This document shows, one piece after another, positions 1-9,138 of a stretch of DNA of 64,000 bases; the stretch's first letter is position 1, and every line of letters begins with the position of its first letter. The stretch is from the NCBI RefSeq assembly GCF_005405885.1, contig NZ_BJFL01000005.1, positions 62,001-126,000 of the forward strand, given 5' to 3'. Both the position numbers and the translations under genes were made by a program. Origin of the DNA: Gandjariella thermophila (GTDB lineage: Bacteria > Actinomycetota > Actinomycetes > Mycobacteriales > Pseudonocardiaceae). Below the pieces are notes generated by a model, which saw only the letters and a list, made by a program, of their open reading frames with translations, searched no databases and had not been told where the DNA came from.

Positions 1-1055
1 TCGACCTGCTGCTCGACGACATCGACCCGTTCCGGAGCTACCAGGGACTCACCCTGTCGCAACGGTTGAGCGCCGGCCAGGTCACGGCCTGGCAGCGGAC
101 CTTCGAGGAGGCGTGGCGGCTGCTCGTCCGGCACCATCCCGCCCAGGCCACCGGGATCGCCAGCACGCTCCGCTCGCTGGTCCCGCTGGACGGGGCCGGC
201 CGGCACCGCAGCGCCACGTGCCCCGAGTCCTTCGGCGCGATCGCCGCGTCGTTCCCGCCGGACGCCGCGGCGTGCGCCGCCACCCTGGTCCACGAGTTCC
301 AGCACGCGAAGCTCGGCGCGCTGCTGGACCTGCTGCGGCTGTGCGACACCGCGCCCGGCATCGCGTGCTACGCGCCGTGGCGGGAGGACCCCCGACCGGT
401 GGGTGCGCTGCTGCACGGCATCTACGCGCACGCGGCGGTGACCCTGTTCTGGCGGGCGCACCGCACGGTCGTGGGTCCGGCCGAGCGGGCGCGCGCCGAG
501 TTCGAGTTCGCGCTCTGGCGCGAGCAGACCGGCTTCGCGCTGCGGCTGCTGCGCGGCTGCGGCGCCCTCACCGTGCCGGGCCGGCGATTCGCCTCGGCCA
601 TAGCCGACGCCCTGGCCGGCTGCGCCAGCGACCCGGTGGCCGACGAGCCTGCCCGCGCGGCCCACGAAGCCGCGCTGGCGCATCGCGTTCGGTGGCGGCT
701 GAACAATCTCCGCCCCGACCCGGCCGCGATCGAGCGGATGGCCACGGCGTGGCGTGCTGGCCGCCGCTGCCCGACCGGGCCGGCGACCGGCACGACCATC
801 GCCGCCGGGCAGGGCGCCGCCGCCCCGGGCCGCGTCCCGGCGTGGACCCGCCGGGCGCTGACCCTGCGGCACCGTGGCGGCCCGCCCGTGGCGGCCGCGC
901 TGCTCGGGGCGCCGGAGATCGTCGCCGCCCTGCACCGGCGGCTCCGCCGGCAGCACACCACCGTGGACCCGGCCGAACTGGCGGGCTGGCTCGCCCCGGC
1001 GCTGCCCGAGGACGGCACCGCCGGGTTCGTCGGCGCGACCGGGACCTACCAGTGA
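1..1055 (+). CDS. HExxH-type peptide beta-hydroxylase domain protein, 5' end outside window (FxSxx-COOH cassette)
   Basis: The reading frame is open from the left edge to TGA at 1053–1055, so the gene is truncated at its 5' end; an internal TTG at 66 is not its start. The diagnostic feature is HEFQH (291–305) within a Leu/Ala-rich helix, the HExxH metal-binding motif of the 'HEXXH motif domain' family, now assigned to 2-oxoglutarate-dependent peptide beta-hydroxylases. These occur alone or fused behind the radical SAM enzyme FxsB in FxSxx-COOH RiPP cassettes. The TPR protein downstream is the FxsT member of the same cassette, which supports the assignment. Whether a radical SAM domain precedes this part cannot be seen. 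The family is fairly secure; the exact reaction on the peptide is inferred. Confidence 0.75.
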   Translation, partial: DLLLDDIDPFRSYQGLTLSQRLSAGQVTAWQRTFEEAWRLLVRHHPAQATGIASTLRSLVPLDGAGRHRSATCPESFGAIAASFPPDAAACAATLVHEFQHAKLGALLDLLRLCDTAPGIACYAPWREDPRPVGALLHGIYAHAAVTLFWRAHRTVVGPAERARAEFEFALWREQTGFALRLLRGCGALTVPGRRFASAIADALAGCASDPVADEPARAAHEAALAHRVRWRLNNLRPDPAAIERMATAWRAGRRCPTGPATGTTIAAGQGAAAPGRVPAWTRRALTLRHRGGPPVAAALLGAPEIVAALHRRLRRQHTTVDPAELAGWLAPALPEDGTAGFVGATGTYQ

Positions 1056-1226
1056 CAGCCTGTTCCGGAACGGGACGGACCTGCGATGACGAGCACGGGA
1101 ACGCGCCGAGGCGAAGCCCCGCGATCGCGGGGCGGGCGCCCTATCAGGCAAAACCGGAGTGTCATGTCCCTGTCGCGCCCCGGCGACGCGATCGCGGCGC
1201 GCGTTCCGGAACAGGCACTGACAGCC
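1053..1226. repeat. MITE-like intergenic repeat, copy A
   Basis: An imperfect 170-bp element fills the gap between the HExxH gene and fxsT. It carries a perfect 15-bp terminal inverted repeat at 1058–1072 and 1202–1216 (GCCTGTTCCGGAACG and its complement) and is bounded by TGACAGCC at both 1053–1060 and 1219–1226. The first bases overlap the TGA stop of the upstream gene. A diverged second copy lies at 59110–59284. It has no coding capacity of its own, so if mobile it would need a transposase in trans. Confidence 0.7.
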
Positions 1227-1230
1227 AGCA

Positions 1231-1260
1231 GCGGCGCGTGTTCGGGAAACAAGCACTGAC
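1231..1260. repeat. Degenerate extra right end of the MITE-like repeat
   Basis: The segment reads gcggcgcgtgttcgggaaac followed by aagcactgac. It resembles the right terminus of copy A just upstream (gcgcgttccggaacaggcactgac) with small insertions. It may be a second, nested or tandem end of the element, lying directly before the fxsT ribosome-binding site. Confidence 0.5.
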
Positions 1261-1283
1261 CAACGGCATCAGGGGAGCGTGAA

Positions 1284-4200
1284 GTGGGGAATCTGACGGC
1301 CTCCGACGACGGTGTGGGCGGCATCGGCGGCGCTCCGGAACCGGCCGGCTCCGCGGGCACCGGTTTCCCCGGACGCGTCCGGATCAGCTACGTCGGCGCG
1401 GATCGCATGTGGGCCGAGTGGGTGGCGCAGCAACTGGAACGCGCCGGCCTGGTCACCGCGCTGGAACTGCAGGATCCGCTCACCGGCCGGGATCTCGCCC
1501 GGGCGCTCCGGCACACCCTGGACGGTGCCGACCGCACACTCGCGGTGTTCAGCGACGCCTACTTCCAGGCAGGCGGCCACGACCTGGCGGAATGGGCCGA
1601 CGCGTACGCCTCCGTGGGTGACCGGATCGGCCGGTTGGTGCCGGTGGTGGTCGGGCCGTGCCGGGTGCCCGACATGCCGGCACCGCTGACCTTCGTCGAG
1701 CTGTTCGACCTCGGCGAGGAGCAGGCACGGCAGCGGCTGCTGGACCGGGTCGTCGGGGCGGACGCGCCGGCCGGCGGGGTCGCGCGGGCCAGCGAGTTCC
1801 GCCATCCGGTGCGGTTTCCCGGCGAGCAGCCGGCGGTGTGGGGCCACGTGCCGCTGCGCAACGTCAACTTCACCGGGCGGGACCAGGTGCTGCTCGCGCT
1901 CCGGGAACGGATGACCACGTCGGTCACGGCGGTGGTACCGAGCGCCGTGCACGGCATGGGCGGGGTCGGCAAGACCCAACTCGCCGTGGAGTACGCCTAC
2001 CGGTTCGCCTCCGACTACGACGTGGTCTGGTACGTGCGGGCTGAGCAGACCACCCTCGCCCGCTACGACCTGGCCGCGCTTGCTCCGCGACTCGACCTCC
2101 CGGTCAGCCAGCACCTGGGCGAGACCGTGCAGTCCGTGCTGGACGCCCTGCGCCGGGGCGCGCCCTACCGGCGCTGGTTGCTCATCTTCGACAACGCCAC
2201 CAGCCCCGCCGAGCTGCGGCCGTTGCTGCCGACCGGCCAGGGGCACGTGCTGGTGACGTCGCGGGACGTCGACTGGCGGTCCAGCGCCGAGGTACTCGAG
2301 GTCGACGTCTACCGGCGCGCGGAGAGCGTGCGCTTCCTCCGGCGCCGGGTGCCCCGGCTGTCCGAGGCCGACGCGAACCTGGTGGCCGAGCGGCTGGGCG
2401 ACCTGCCGCTCGCCCTGGAAGCGGCGGCCGCCTGGTTGGAGGTGTCCGGCACACCCGTCGAGGAATACCTGCAACTGGCCGACACCCAGCTGACGAACCT
2501 GCTCGGCGAGGTGCGGGTAATCCCCTACGAGCGGGAGGTCGTGATGGCGTGGGCGGTGCCGATGAACCGCCTCCGCGACGAGCGGCCGGCCGCGGCGCAA
2601 CTGCTGCGGCTGTGCGCGTTCCTGTCCGCCGAACCCATCCCGGTCACCCTGTTCACCCAGGCGCAGCTCGACGGCGAGTCACCGGTGCGCCTGCCCCAGC
2701 CACTGGACGGTCAGCTGCGCGACCCGGTGCAGCGCGGCCGGATCTTCCATGACATCGGCCGGTACGCGCTGGCCAAGGTCGGCCAGCACACCGCGGCCAC
2801 GGCGGCGCAGACCATCCAGCTGCACCGGGTGGTCCAGGGCGTGCTGCGCGACCTGCTGACCGGGCAGCAGCGGGACGAGTTGCGGCGCACGGCGCGGCTG
2901 CTGCTGGCCGCGGCCGATCCTGGTGACCCGGAGGACCCGTCCACCTGGGACGCGTACGCGGAGTTGATCCCGCACCTCGAACCGGCGGGGGTGGTCGCGG
3001 ACGGTGCGGAACCGGCGGTGCGCCGGCTGGTCATTCACCTCGTGCACCACCTGTACCGGCGGGGTGAGTTCGCGGCCAGCCGGGATCTCGCCGCACGGGC
3101 CGCGCGGGTCTGGGAGCGGGTGCTGGGCGAGCACCCCGATCTCAACGACCTCAACGTGCACCTGGCCAACGCGCTGCGCGGCGGCGGGGACAGCGTCGCC
3201 GCCCGCGAGATCGACGAGCGGGTCCTCGACTACTGGCGCCGCAGGTTCGGTCCCGACCACGAGCGCACCCTCTGGGCCGCCAACGGCCTGGCCGCCGACC
3301 TGCGCCAGCTCGGCGAGTGGCGCGCCGCCCGCGAGATGGACCGCGACACCCTGCGCCGCTGCCGGGAGGCCTTCGGTGCCGACCACGAGAACACCCTGCG
3401 GGCCGCGCACAACTACGCGGTCTCGCTGCGGATGATGGGCGAGTTCCCGGAGGCGCTGGAAGTGGACCGGGACACCGCGGAGCGGCGCACCCGGCTGTCC
3501 GGCGCCAACCGCCAGCGCACCCTGCTCTCCGTCAACAACGTCGCCCGCGACCTGCGGGAATGCGGTCGCTACGCGGAGGCGGCCGCGATGCAGGAGAACA
3601 CCTACGCCGAGTACCGCAGGCTGTTCGGCGACCGTCACCCGGACACCCTGCGCGCCATGAAGAATCTGTCGGTCTCGCTGCGCAAGGCCGGCCGGTACGC
3701 GGAGTCGTGCGCGCTGGCCAGGCGCACCCTGGAAGGGCACAGCGAGCGCTTCCCCGACGACCACCCGGAACTTCTCGCCGCGACCACGAACCTGGCCAAC
3801 GACCTGCGCCTGGTCGGCGACCTGGTGGAGGCCAGGGCCCGCGCCGAGCACGCCTGCAGCCGGTTCCGGCACAAGCTGGGCGACCGGCACCCGTACACGC
3901 TGGCGTCCGCCACGAACCTGGCGGTCCTGCTCCGGCTGTCCGGGGACCCGGAGGCCGCCAGGGAACTGGACGAGCTGACCCAGCAGGCCTTCCGGGACGT
4001 GCTCGGCGCCGACCACCCCTACACGCTGGCGTCCGCCACGAACCTGGCCAGCGACCTGTACGCGCTGGGCGACCACGCCGCTGCCCGGCGGCTCGACGAG
4101 GACGTGCTGACCCGGTCGCGGCTGGCCCGCGGGGAGGACCATCCCTACACGCTGGCCTGTGCCAGCAACCTGGCGATGGACCTGCGGGCCACCAACGAGC

Positions 4201-4334
4201 GGTCCGCGGCGCGCACCCTGGAGGCGGACACGCTGGACCGCTACCGGCGCACCCTGGGCGATGAGCACCCGGAGGTGGTCGCGGCGACCGCGCGAGCGAG
4301 GCTGGACTGCGACATCGAGCCGCCACCGATGTAG
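1284..4334 (+). CDS. fxsT: FxSxx-COOH system tetratricopeptide repeat protein FxsT (TIR–NB-ARC–TPR)
   Basis: A 1016-residue STAND-type protein. Residues 31–155 resemble a TIR domain (RISYVGADRMWAEWV, then AEWADAY). NB-ARC ATPase follows: FTGRD at 196–200, P-loop GMGGVGKT at 224–231, Walker B LLIFDN near 299–304, sensor LVTSR near 323–327 and GDLPLAL at 372–378. From about residue 600 there are eight or nine repeats of roughly 42 residues with the (G/D)xxHPxTL...NLAxxLR pattern of kinesin-light-chain-like TPRs, ending DIEPPPM. The start is GTG 1284 behind AGGGGAG (1271–1277). FxsT accompanies FxSxx-COOH precursors and FxsB radical SAM enzymes; its role is unknown. A sensor or effector that reads the modified peptide is inference. 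Confidence 0.85.
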   Translation: MGNLTASDDGVGGIGGAPEPAGSAGTGFPGRVRISYVGADRMWAEWVAQQLERAGLVTALELQDPLTGRDLARALRHTLDGADRTLAVFSDAYFQAGGHDLAEWADAYASVGDRIGRLVPVVVGPCRVPDMPAPLTFVELFDLGEEQARQRLLDRVVGADAPAGGVARASEFRHPVRFPGEQPAVWGHVPLRNVNFTGRDQVLLALRERMTTSVTAVVPSAVHGMGGVGKTQLAVEYAYRFASDYDVVWYVRAEQTTLARYDLAALAPRLDLPVSQHLGETVQSVLDALRRGAPYRRWLLIFDNATSPAELRPLLPTGQGHVLVTSRDVDWRSSAEVLEVDVYRRAESVRFLRRRVPRLSEADANLVAERLGDLPLALEAAAAWLEVSGTPVEEYLQLADTQLTNLLGEVRVIPYEREVVMAWAVPMNRLRDERPAAAQLLRLCAFLSAEPIPVTLFTQAQLDGESPVRLPQPLDGQLRDPVQRGRIFHDIGRYALAKVGQHTAATAAQTIQLHRVVQGVLRDLLTGQQRDELRRTARLLLAAADPGDPEDPSTWDAYAELIPHLEPAGVVADGAEPAVRRLVIHLVHHLYRRGEFAASRDLAARAARVWERVLGEHPDLNDLNVHLANALRGGGDSVAAREIDERVLDYWRRRFGPDHERTLWAANGLAADLRQLGEWRAAREMDRDTLRRCREAFGADHENTLRAAHNYAVSLRMMGEFPEALEVDRDTAERRTRLSGANRQRTLLSVNNVARDLRECGRYAEAAAMQENTYAEYRRLFGDRHPDTLRAMKNLSVSLRKAGRYAESCALARRTLEGHSERFPDDHPELLAATTNLANDLRLVGDLVEARARAEHACSRFRHKLGDRHPYTLASATNLAVLLRLSGDPEAARELDELTQQAFRDVLGADHPYTLASATNLASDLYALGDHAAARRLDEDVLTRSRLARGEDHPYTLACASNLAMDLRATNERSAARTLEADTLDRYRRTLGDEHPEVVAATARARLDCDIEPPPM

Positions 4335-4447
4335 GCGCCGCCGGAAGCACCTGGCGTCCGGCGTCCGGCCGGGTGCGCCGGTTCCGCCGATCGTCCGCGG
4401 CCCAGGCAGCCGCCCATGGCCGGCGAAGCCGGCCGGGCCAGCCCGAC

Positions 4448-4453
4448 TAACGT
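4448..4453 (+). promoter_or_regulatory. -10 element (TAACGT) for a leaderless start
   Basis: TAACGT ends seven bases before GTG 4461, and no Shine–Dalgarno sequence is present. This TANNNT-to-start spacing is typical of leaderless actinobacterial mRNAs. It favours GTG 4461 over the upstream in-frame ATG at 4416. Confidence 0.55.
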
Positions 4454-4460
4454 CGTCCCG

Positions 4461-7400
4461 GTGAATGACGGCTACCTGCGCTTCCCGCACCTGCACCAGG
4501 ACCTGGTCACCTTTGTCGCCGAGGACGACGTGTGGCTCGCGCCGCTGGACGGCGGCCGGGCCTGGCGGGTCACCGCCGACCAGGTGCCGGTGCGCAACCC
4601 GCGGTTCTCCCCGGACGGCCGGCTGCTGGCCTGGACCAGTTCCCGTGACTCCGAGCCGGAGGTGCACGTCGCCGAGGTGGACGGCGGCCCGAGCAGGCGG
4701 CTGACGTACTGGGGGCACTTCCGCACCGCGGTGATCGGCTGGACGCCGGACGGCGAGGTGCTGGCGATCACCGCCGCCGGTGAGCCGCAGCCGCGCCGGA
4801 CCTGGGCGCATGCCGTCCCGCTGGACGGCGGGCCGGCCCGGCGGCTGCCGTACGGACCGGTCGGCGCCCTCGCCTACGGCCCGGCCGGCCGGGTGCTGCT
4901 CAGCCGGCCGTTCGCGAGCGACCCGGCGTGGTGGAAGCGGTACCGCGGGGGCACCGCGCCCACGCTGTGGGTGGACCCGGACGGCACCGGCGAGTTCAGC
5001 CGGCTGTTCCCGGAGATCACCGCGCCGCTGACGGCGCCGATGTGGGTCGGTGACCGGATCGCGTTCCTGTCCGACCACGAGGGCGTCGCGCAGGTGTACT
5101 GCTGCCTGCCGGACGGCAGCCAGCTACGCCGGCTCACCGACCACGAGTTCTACGCCCGCAACGCCACCACCGACGGCGAGCGGATCGTCTACCAGTGTGC
5201 CGGCGACCTGTGGCTGCTGGACTCCCTGGACGCCGAACCGCGCCGGCTCGATATCCGGCTCGGCGGTCCGCGCGCCGGGCGGCAGCCATACCCGGTCGCG
5301 GCGCGGCACAACCTGGGCGCCGTTTCCCCGGATCACACCGGCCGGGCCAGCGCGGTCGAGGTGCGCGGCACCGTGCACTGGGCGACGCACAAGGACGGCC
5401 CGGTGCGCACCCTGCTCGCCGAGCCGGGGGTGCGGGCCCGGCTCCCGCAGGTGCTCGGCGAGACCGGCCACGTGGTGTGGGTGACCGACGCCGGGGGCGA
5501 CGACGCCCTGGAGGTGGTCCCGGCCGACGGTGTCGAGCCGGGCGGTTCGCCGCGCCGGCTGGCCGCGGGGCGGCTCGGCCGGGTGCTGGAGTTGGCCGCG
5601 TCACCGGACGGCCGGCGGGTCGCGGTGGCCAGCCACGACGGCCGGCTGCTGCTGGTCGACGTGGACTCCGGCGAGGTACGCGAGGTGGTGCGCAGCGAGG
5701 ACGGTGAGGTGTCCGGGCTGACCTTCGCGCCGGACTCCGCCTGGCTGGCCTGGTCGCATCCCGGGCCGGACCCGCTGCGCTGGATCAGGATGGCCAACAC
5801 CACCGATCTGTCCGTTGTGGACGTCACGTCGCTGCGGTTCACCGACTTCTCGCCGGCGTTCACGCTGGATGGCAGGCACCTGGCGTTCCTGTCCGTGCGC
5901 AGCTTCGACCCGGTGTACGACGCGCACGTGTTCGACCTGTCCTTCCCCACCGGCTGCCGGCCGTACCTGGTGCCGCTCGCCGCCACCACGCCGTCCCCGT
6001 TCGATCCGCTGCGCCAGGGCCGCCCACTCGGCTCCCCGGACTCCGAGGAGCCCGGCGACGGCGAGCCGGACGGCGAGTCCGGCCGCCCGCGCACCCTGGT
6101 GGACGTGGACGGGCTGGCCGGCCGGGTGGTGCCGTTCCCGGTGCCCGCCGGCCGCTATTGCGACCTGCGCGCGGCCAAGGGCGGCGTGCTGTGGCTGCGC
6201 GAGCAGGTGGTCGGCGTGCTCGGCGAGGACCTGGCCGGTTCGAACAGCGAGCCGCCCCGGCCGGTGCTGGAGCGCTACGACCTCGCCAAGCTGCGCGCCG
6301 AGGTGCTGGTGGACGGCCTCGACGGGGCCACCGTCTCCGGCGACGGCAGCCGGGTGGTGGTGGCGGACCGGGGCTCGTTGCGGGTGGTTCCGGCGGACCG
6401 CAAGGTCGACGCGGACGACGACTCGCCGGACCGGGTCGAGGTGGACCTGTCCCGGGTGCGGGTGATGGTCCACCCCGGCGCGGAGTGGCGGCAGTCCTAC
6501 GCCGAGGCCGGCCGGCTGATGCGCGACCACTTCTGGCGGGCCGACATGGGCGGCGTCGACTGGGACGGCGTGCTGGAGCGGTACCGGCCGCTGGTGGACC
6601 GGGTGGGCAGCCACGACGAGCTGGTCGACCTGCTCTGGGAGGTGCAGGGCGAGCTGGGCACCTCGCACGCGTACGTGGTGCCGCCGGATGACGGCGGGGA
6701 CGGGGCGCGGCGGCTCGGCCTGCTCGGCGCGGACCTGCAACGCGACGGCGACGGCACCTGGCGGGTGGCCCGGATACTGCCCGGGGAGAGTTCGGACTCG
6801 CGGGCCCGCTCGCCGCTGACCGCGCCCGGGGTGGCGGTGCGCGCCGGGGATGCGCTGCTCGCGGTGGACGGCCGGCCGGTCGACCCGGTGGCCGGTCCGG
6901 GACCGCTGCTGGTCGGCGCGGCCGGCAAACCGGTCGAGCTGACCGTGCGCCCGGCCGGCGGCGGCGAGCCCCGGCGGGTGGTCGCGGTGCCGCTGGCGGA
7001 CGAGGAGCCGCTGCGCTACCAGGCGTGGGTGGCCGACCGGCGCGCCCACGTGCACGAACTGTCCGGCGGTCGGGTCGGCTACCTGCACGTCCCCGACATG
7101 ATCGCCAACGGGTGGGCGCAGCTGCACCGCGACCTGCGGGTGGAGTTGCAACGCGAGGCGCTGGTGGTGGACGTCCGCTACAACCGGGGCGGCCACCTCT
7201 CCCAGTTGGTGGTGGAGAAGCTGGGCCGGCGGATCATCGGCTGGCAGCACGGCCGCGGCCACCGGCCGACCAGCTACCCGGAGGACGCTCCGCGCGGGCC
7301 GGTGGTCGCGGTGGCCAACGAGCACTCCGGCTCGGACGGGGACATCGTGAACGCCGCGATCAAGGCGCTCGGTATCGGGCCGGTGGTCGGCACCCGCACC

Positions 7401-7667
7401 TGGGGCGGCACGATCGGCATCGACATGCGGTACCACCTGGTGGACGGCACGCTGGTCACCCAGCCCCGGTACGCCACGTGGCTGACCGGTCCGGGCTGGG
7501 ACGTGGAGAACCACGGCGTGGCGCCGGACGTGCCGGTCGAGGTGACGCCGCAGGACTGGGCGGCGGGCCGTGACCCGCAACTGGACACCGCGGTGCGCGT
7601 CGCGCTGGACGCCCTGGCGGACCGGCCCGCCGCGACGCCCCCCGACCTGCCCCCGCTGGCCGGCTGA
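4461..7667 (+). CDS. Tricorn-like protease, S41 family
   Basis: A 1068-residue protein with the tricorn architecture: two N-terminal beta-propellers (about 1–640, repeated FSPDGRLLAW-like blades), a helical C1 region, a PDZ domain (about 770–860) and a C-terminal S41 peptidase domain. All tricorn catalytic positions are visible: His in GTSHAY (about 735), Ser-Asp in SGSDGD (about 957) and Glu in WDVENHG (about 1016), with spacing very close to His746/Ser965/Glu1023 of the archaeal enzyme. It should cleave peptides released by the proteasome or other proteases in the cytoplasm, as no signal peptide is seen. The start is the leaderless GTG; ATG 4416 would add 15 poorly conserved residues. Confidence 0.9.
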   Translation: MNDGYLRFPHLHQDLVTFVAEDDVWLAPLDGGRAWRVTADQVPVRNPRFSPDGRLLAWTSSRDSEPEVHVAEVDGGPSRRLTYWGHFRTAVIGWTPDGEVLAITAAGEPQPRRTWAHAVPLDGGPARRLPYGPVGALAYGPAGRVLLSRPFASDPAWWKRYRGGTAPTLWVDPDGTGEFSRLFPEITAPLTAPMWVGDRIAFLSDHEGVAQVYCCLPDGSQLRRLTDHEFYARNATTDGERIVYQCAGDLWLLDSLDAEPRRLDIRLGGPRAGRQPYPVAARHNLGAVSPDHTGRASAVEVRGTVHWATHKDGPVRTLLAEPGVRARLPQVLGETGHVVWVTDAGGDDALEVVPADGVEPGGSPRRLAAGRLGRVLELAASPDGRRVAVASHDGRLLLVDVDSGEVREVVRSEDGEVSGLTFAPDSAWLAWSHPGPDPLRWIRMANTTDLSVVDVTSLRFTDFSPAFTLDGRHLAFLSVRSFDPVYDAHVFDLSFPTGCRPYLVPLAATTPSPFDPLRQGRPLGSPDSEEPGDGEPDGESGRPRTLVDVDGLAGRVVPFPVPAGRYCDLRAAKGGVLWLREQVVGVLGEDLAGSNSEPPRPVLERYDLAKLRAEVLVDGLDGATVSGDGSRVVVADRGSLRVVPADRKVDADDDSPDRVEVDLSRVRVMVHPGAEWRQSYAEAGRLMRDHFWRADMGGVDWDGVLERYRPLVDRVGSHDELVDLLWEVQGELGTSHAYVVPPDDGGDGARRLGLLGADLQRDGDGTWRVARILPGESSDSRARSPLTAPGVAVRAGDALLAVDGRPVDPVAGPGPLLVGAAGKPVELTVRPAGGGEPRRVVAVPLADEEPLRYQAWVADRRAHVHELSGGRVGYLHVPDMIANGWAQLHRDLRVELQREALVVDVRYNRGGHLSQLVVEKLGRRIIGWQHGRGHRPTSYPEDAPRGPVVAVANEHSGSDGDIVNAAIKALGIGPVVGTRTWGGTIGIDMRYHLVDGTLVTQPRYATWLTGPGWDVENHGVAPDVPVEVTPQDWAAGRDPQLDTAVRVALDALADRPAATPPDLPPLAG

Positions 7668-7805
7668 TCAGTTCCGCCGCCGTCGGCGGGCTGACCAGGG
7701 ACGGCGTCGCGAAGCCGCCTGGTGAGCAAACCGCCCGGCTCCCGGCTGCGTATTCACCGGTAGAGGGTCGGTGGGTCACGTGGAGGCGAGCAGCGGGAGG
7801 TCGGC

Positions 7806-9134
7806 ATGGCACTGCGCCGCACCAGGCCGGTCGGCTACGGGCGACCGGGCCCGGAGCCGGGACACCCGGCGGGGCGAGGCAGGCGACGAGCCGAACCGGC
7901 CGCCGGGTGGTCGCCCGACCGGGCCCGGCGACCGCTGTGGTCGGACCGGGCTCGAGACTGGTCCGACGGTCCCGAGTGGCGACACCGCCCGCCCGATCCG
8001 GGAGGGCCGCGCCGCGGCACACCGCCCGGGCCGCGAGGCACCCGGCGGCTCGGCGCGCCCGAGCCGGAGGGCTGGTACCCGGACCGGTTGCCGCGACCGC
8101 GCTGGTCCGAGGACCCCCGGCCACCGGAGCGGTTTCCCGGCCGCCCGCGCCCGGGGCGAGCCGGCGGGTGGCCCCGGGGTCGGCGTCGCCGGCCGGGCCG
8201 GGTGGTGCTGGGCCTGGCCGGCGTGCTGGTGCTGGCTCTCGCCGGGTTCGCCGGCTACCTGGACACCACGCTCAACCGGATGCCGGTACTCGCCGACTAC
8301 GAGGGGCGGCCCGCCGAGGGAGCCGGCACGAACTGGCTGATGGTCGGCTCGGACAGCCGGCAGGGCCTGACCGACGACCAGAAGCAGGAACTGAGCACGG
8401 GCGACGCCGACGGCGGGCGCACCGACACGATGATGCTGTTACACATTCCCGGCGCGGGCGGCGGCCGGGCCACCCTGGTCAGCCTGCCGCGCGACTCGCT
8501 GGTGAACATCCCGGGGCGGAGCCGCAACAAGCTGAACGCCGCCTACGCGTTCGGCGGGCCGCAACTGCTCACCCGCACCGTGGAGCAGGCCACCGGGCTG
8601 CGCATCGACCACTACGCGGAGGTCGGATTCGCCGGGTTCGCCGGCGTGGTCGACGCGGTGGGCGGCGTGAACGTCTGCGTCGACCAGCGGCTGCGGGACC
8701 CGGCCGCTGGGCTGAACCTGAACCCCGGCTGCCAGAACCTGGACGGCGCCCAGGCGCTGGGCTTCGTGCGCACCCGCAAGCCGTTCGCGCGCCAGGACCT
8801 GGACCGCATCGACAACCAGCGGAAGTTCGTCTCCGCGCTGGTCGGCAAGGCGACCAGCGCCAGCGTGCTGGCCAACCCGATGCGGCTGTTCCCGCTGGCG
8901 ACCAGCGGCGCCCGCGCGCTCACCGTGTCCAACGGCGACCACCTGCCCAACCTGGCCGCCGCCGGCCTGGCGCTGGCCGGCTCGGACACCGCGACCACCA
9001 CTGTGCCGATCGGCGGCACCCCCACCCTGTCCGGGCTGGGCTCGGTGGTGGTGTGGGACCGGACCAGGGCGTCCCAGCTTTTCCAGTCCTTCCGCGCGGA
9101 CGTCGCGGTGCCGGACCAGATCCTGTCCCGCTGA
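7806..9134 (+). CDS. LytR-CpsA-Psr (LCP) family cell-wall glycopolymer ligase
   Basis: 442 residues. The first 130 are disordered and Arg/Pro/Gly-rich, followed by one membrane helix (about 131–153) and an extracytoplasmic LCP domain. LCP motifs are intact: VGSDSR (about 180), RTDTMML (about 204), SLPRDS (about 226) and NKLNAAYAFGG. LCP enzymes move polyprenyl-linked glycopolymers such as arabinogalactan onto peptidoglycan. The RBS GGGAGG lies before ATG 7806. A TTA leucine codon at 8439–8441 is one of only two in intact genes of this window and would need tRNA-Leu(UAA). The stop is four bases from the convergent efeB stop. Confidence 0.92.
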   Translation: MALRRTRPVGYGRPGPEPGHPAGRGRRRAEPAAGWSPDRARRPLWSDRARDWSDGPEWRHRPPDPGGPRRGTPPGPRGTRRLGAPEPEGWYPDRLPRPRWSEDPRPPERFPGRPRPGRAGGWPRGRRRRPGRVVLGLAGVLVLALAGFAGYLDTTLNRMPVLADYEGRPAEGAGTNWLMVGSDSRQGLTDDQKQELSTGDADGGRTDTMMLLHIPGAGGGRATLVSLPRDSLVNIPGRSRNKLNAAYAFGGPQLLTRTVEQATGLRIDHYAEVGFAGFAGVVDAVGGVNVCVDQRLRDPAAGLNLNPGCQNLDGAQALGFVRTRKPFARQDLDRIDNQRKFVSALVGKATSASVLANPMRLFPLATSGARALTVSNGDHLPNLAAAGLALAGSDTATTTVPIGGTPTLSGLGSVVVWDRTRASQLFQSFRADVAVPDQILSR

Positions 9135-9138
9135 GCGT

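Noticed and set aside
113-1282. 389-codon plus-strand open frame running through the HExxH gene and the MITE-like repeat
   Set aside because: Arg/Gly/Pro-rich translation typical of a shifted frame; HExxH coding in the other frame is convincing.
1269-2600. Minus-strand open frame overlapping fxsT start
   Set aside because: No RBS, no domain, and opposite to clear TIR/NB-ARC coding sequence.
2679-5078. Very long open frame (799 codons) on the minus strand across fxsT and the tricorn-like protease
   Set aside because: Antisense to two well-supported genes; an artefact of high GC, with no recognisable domain.
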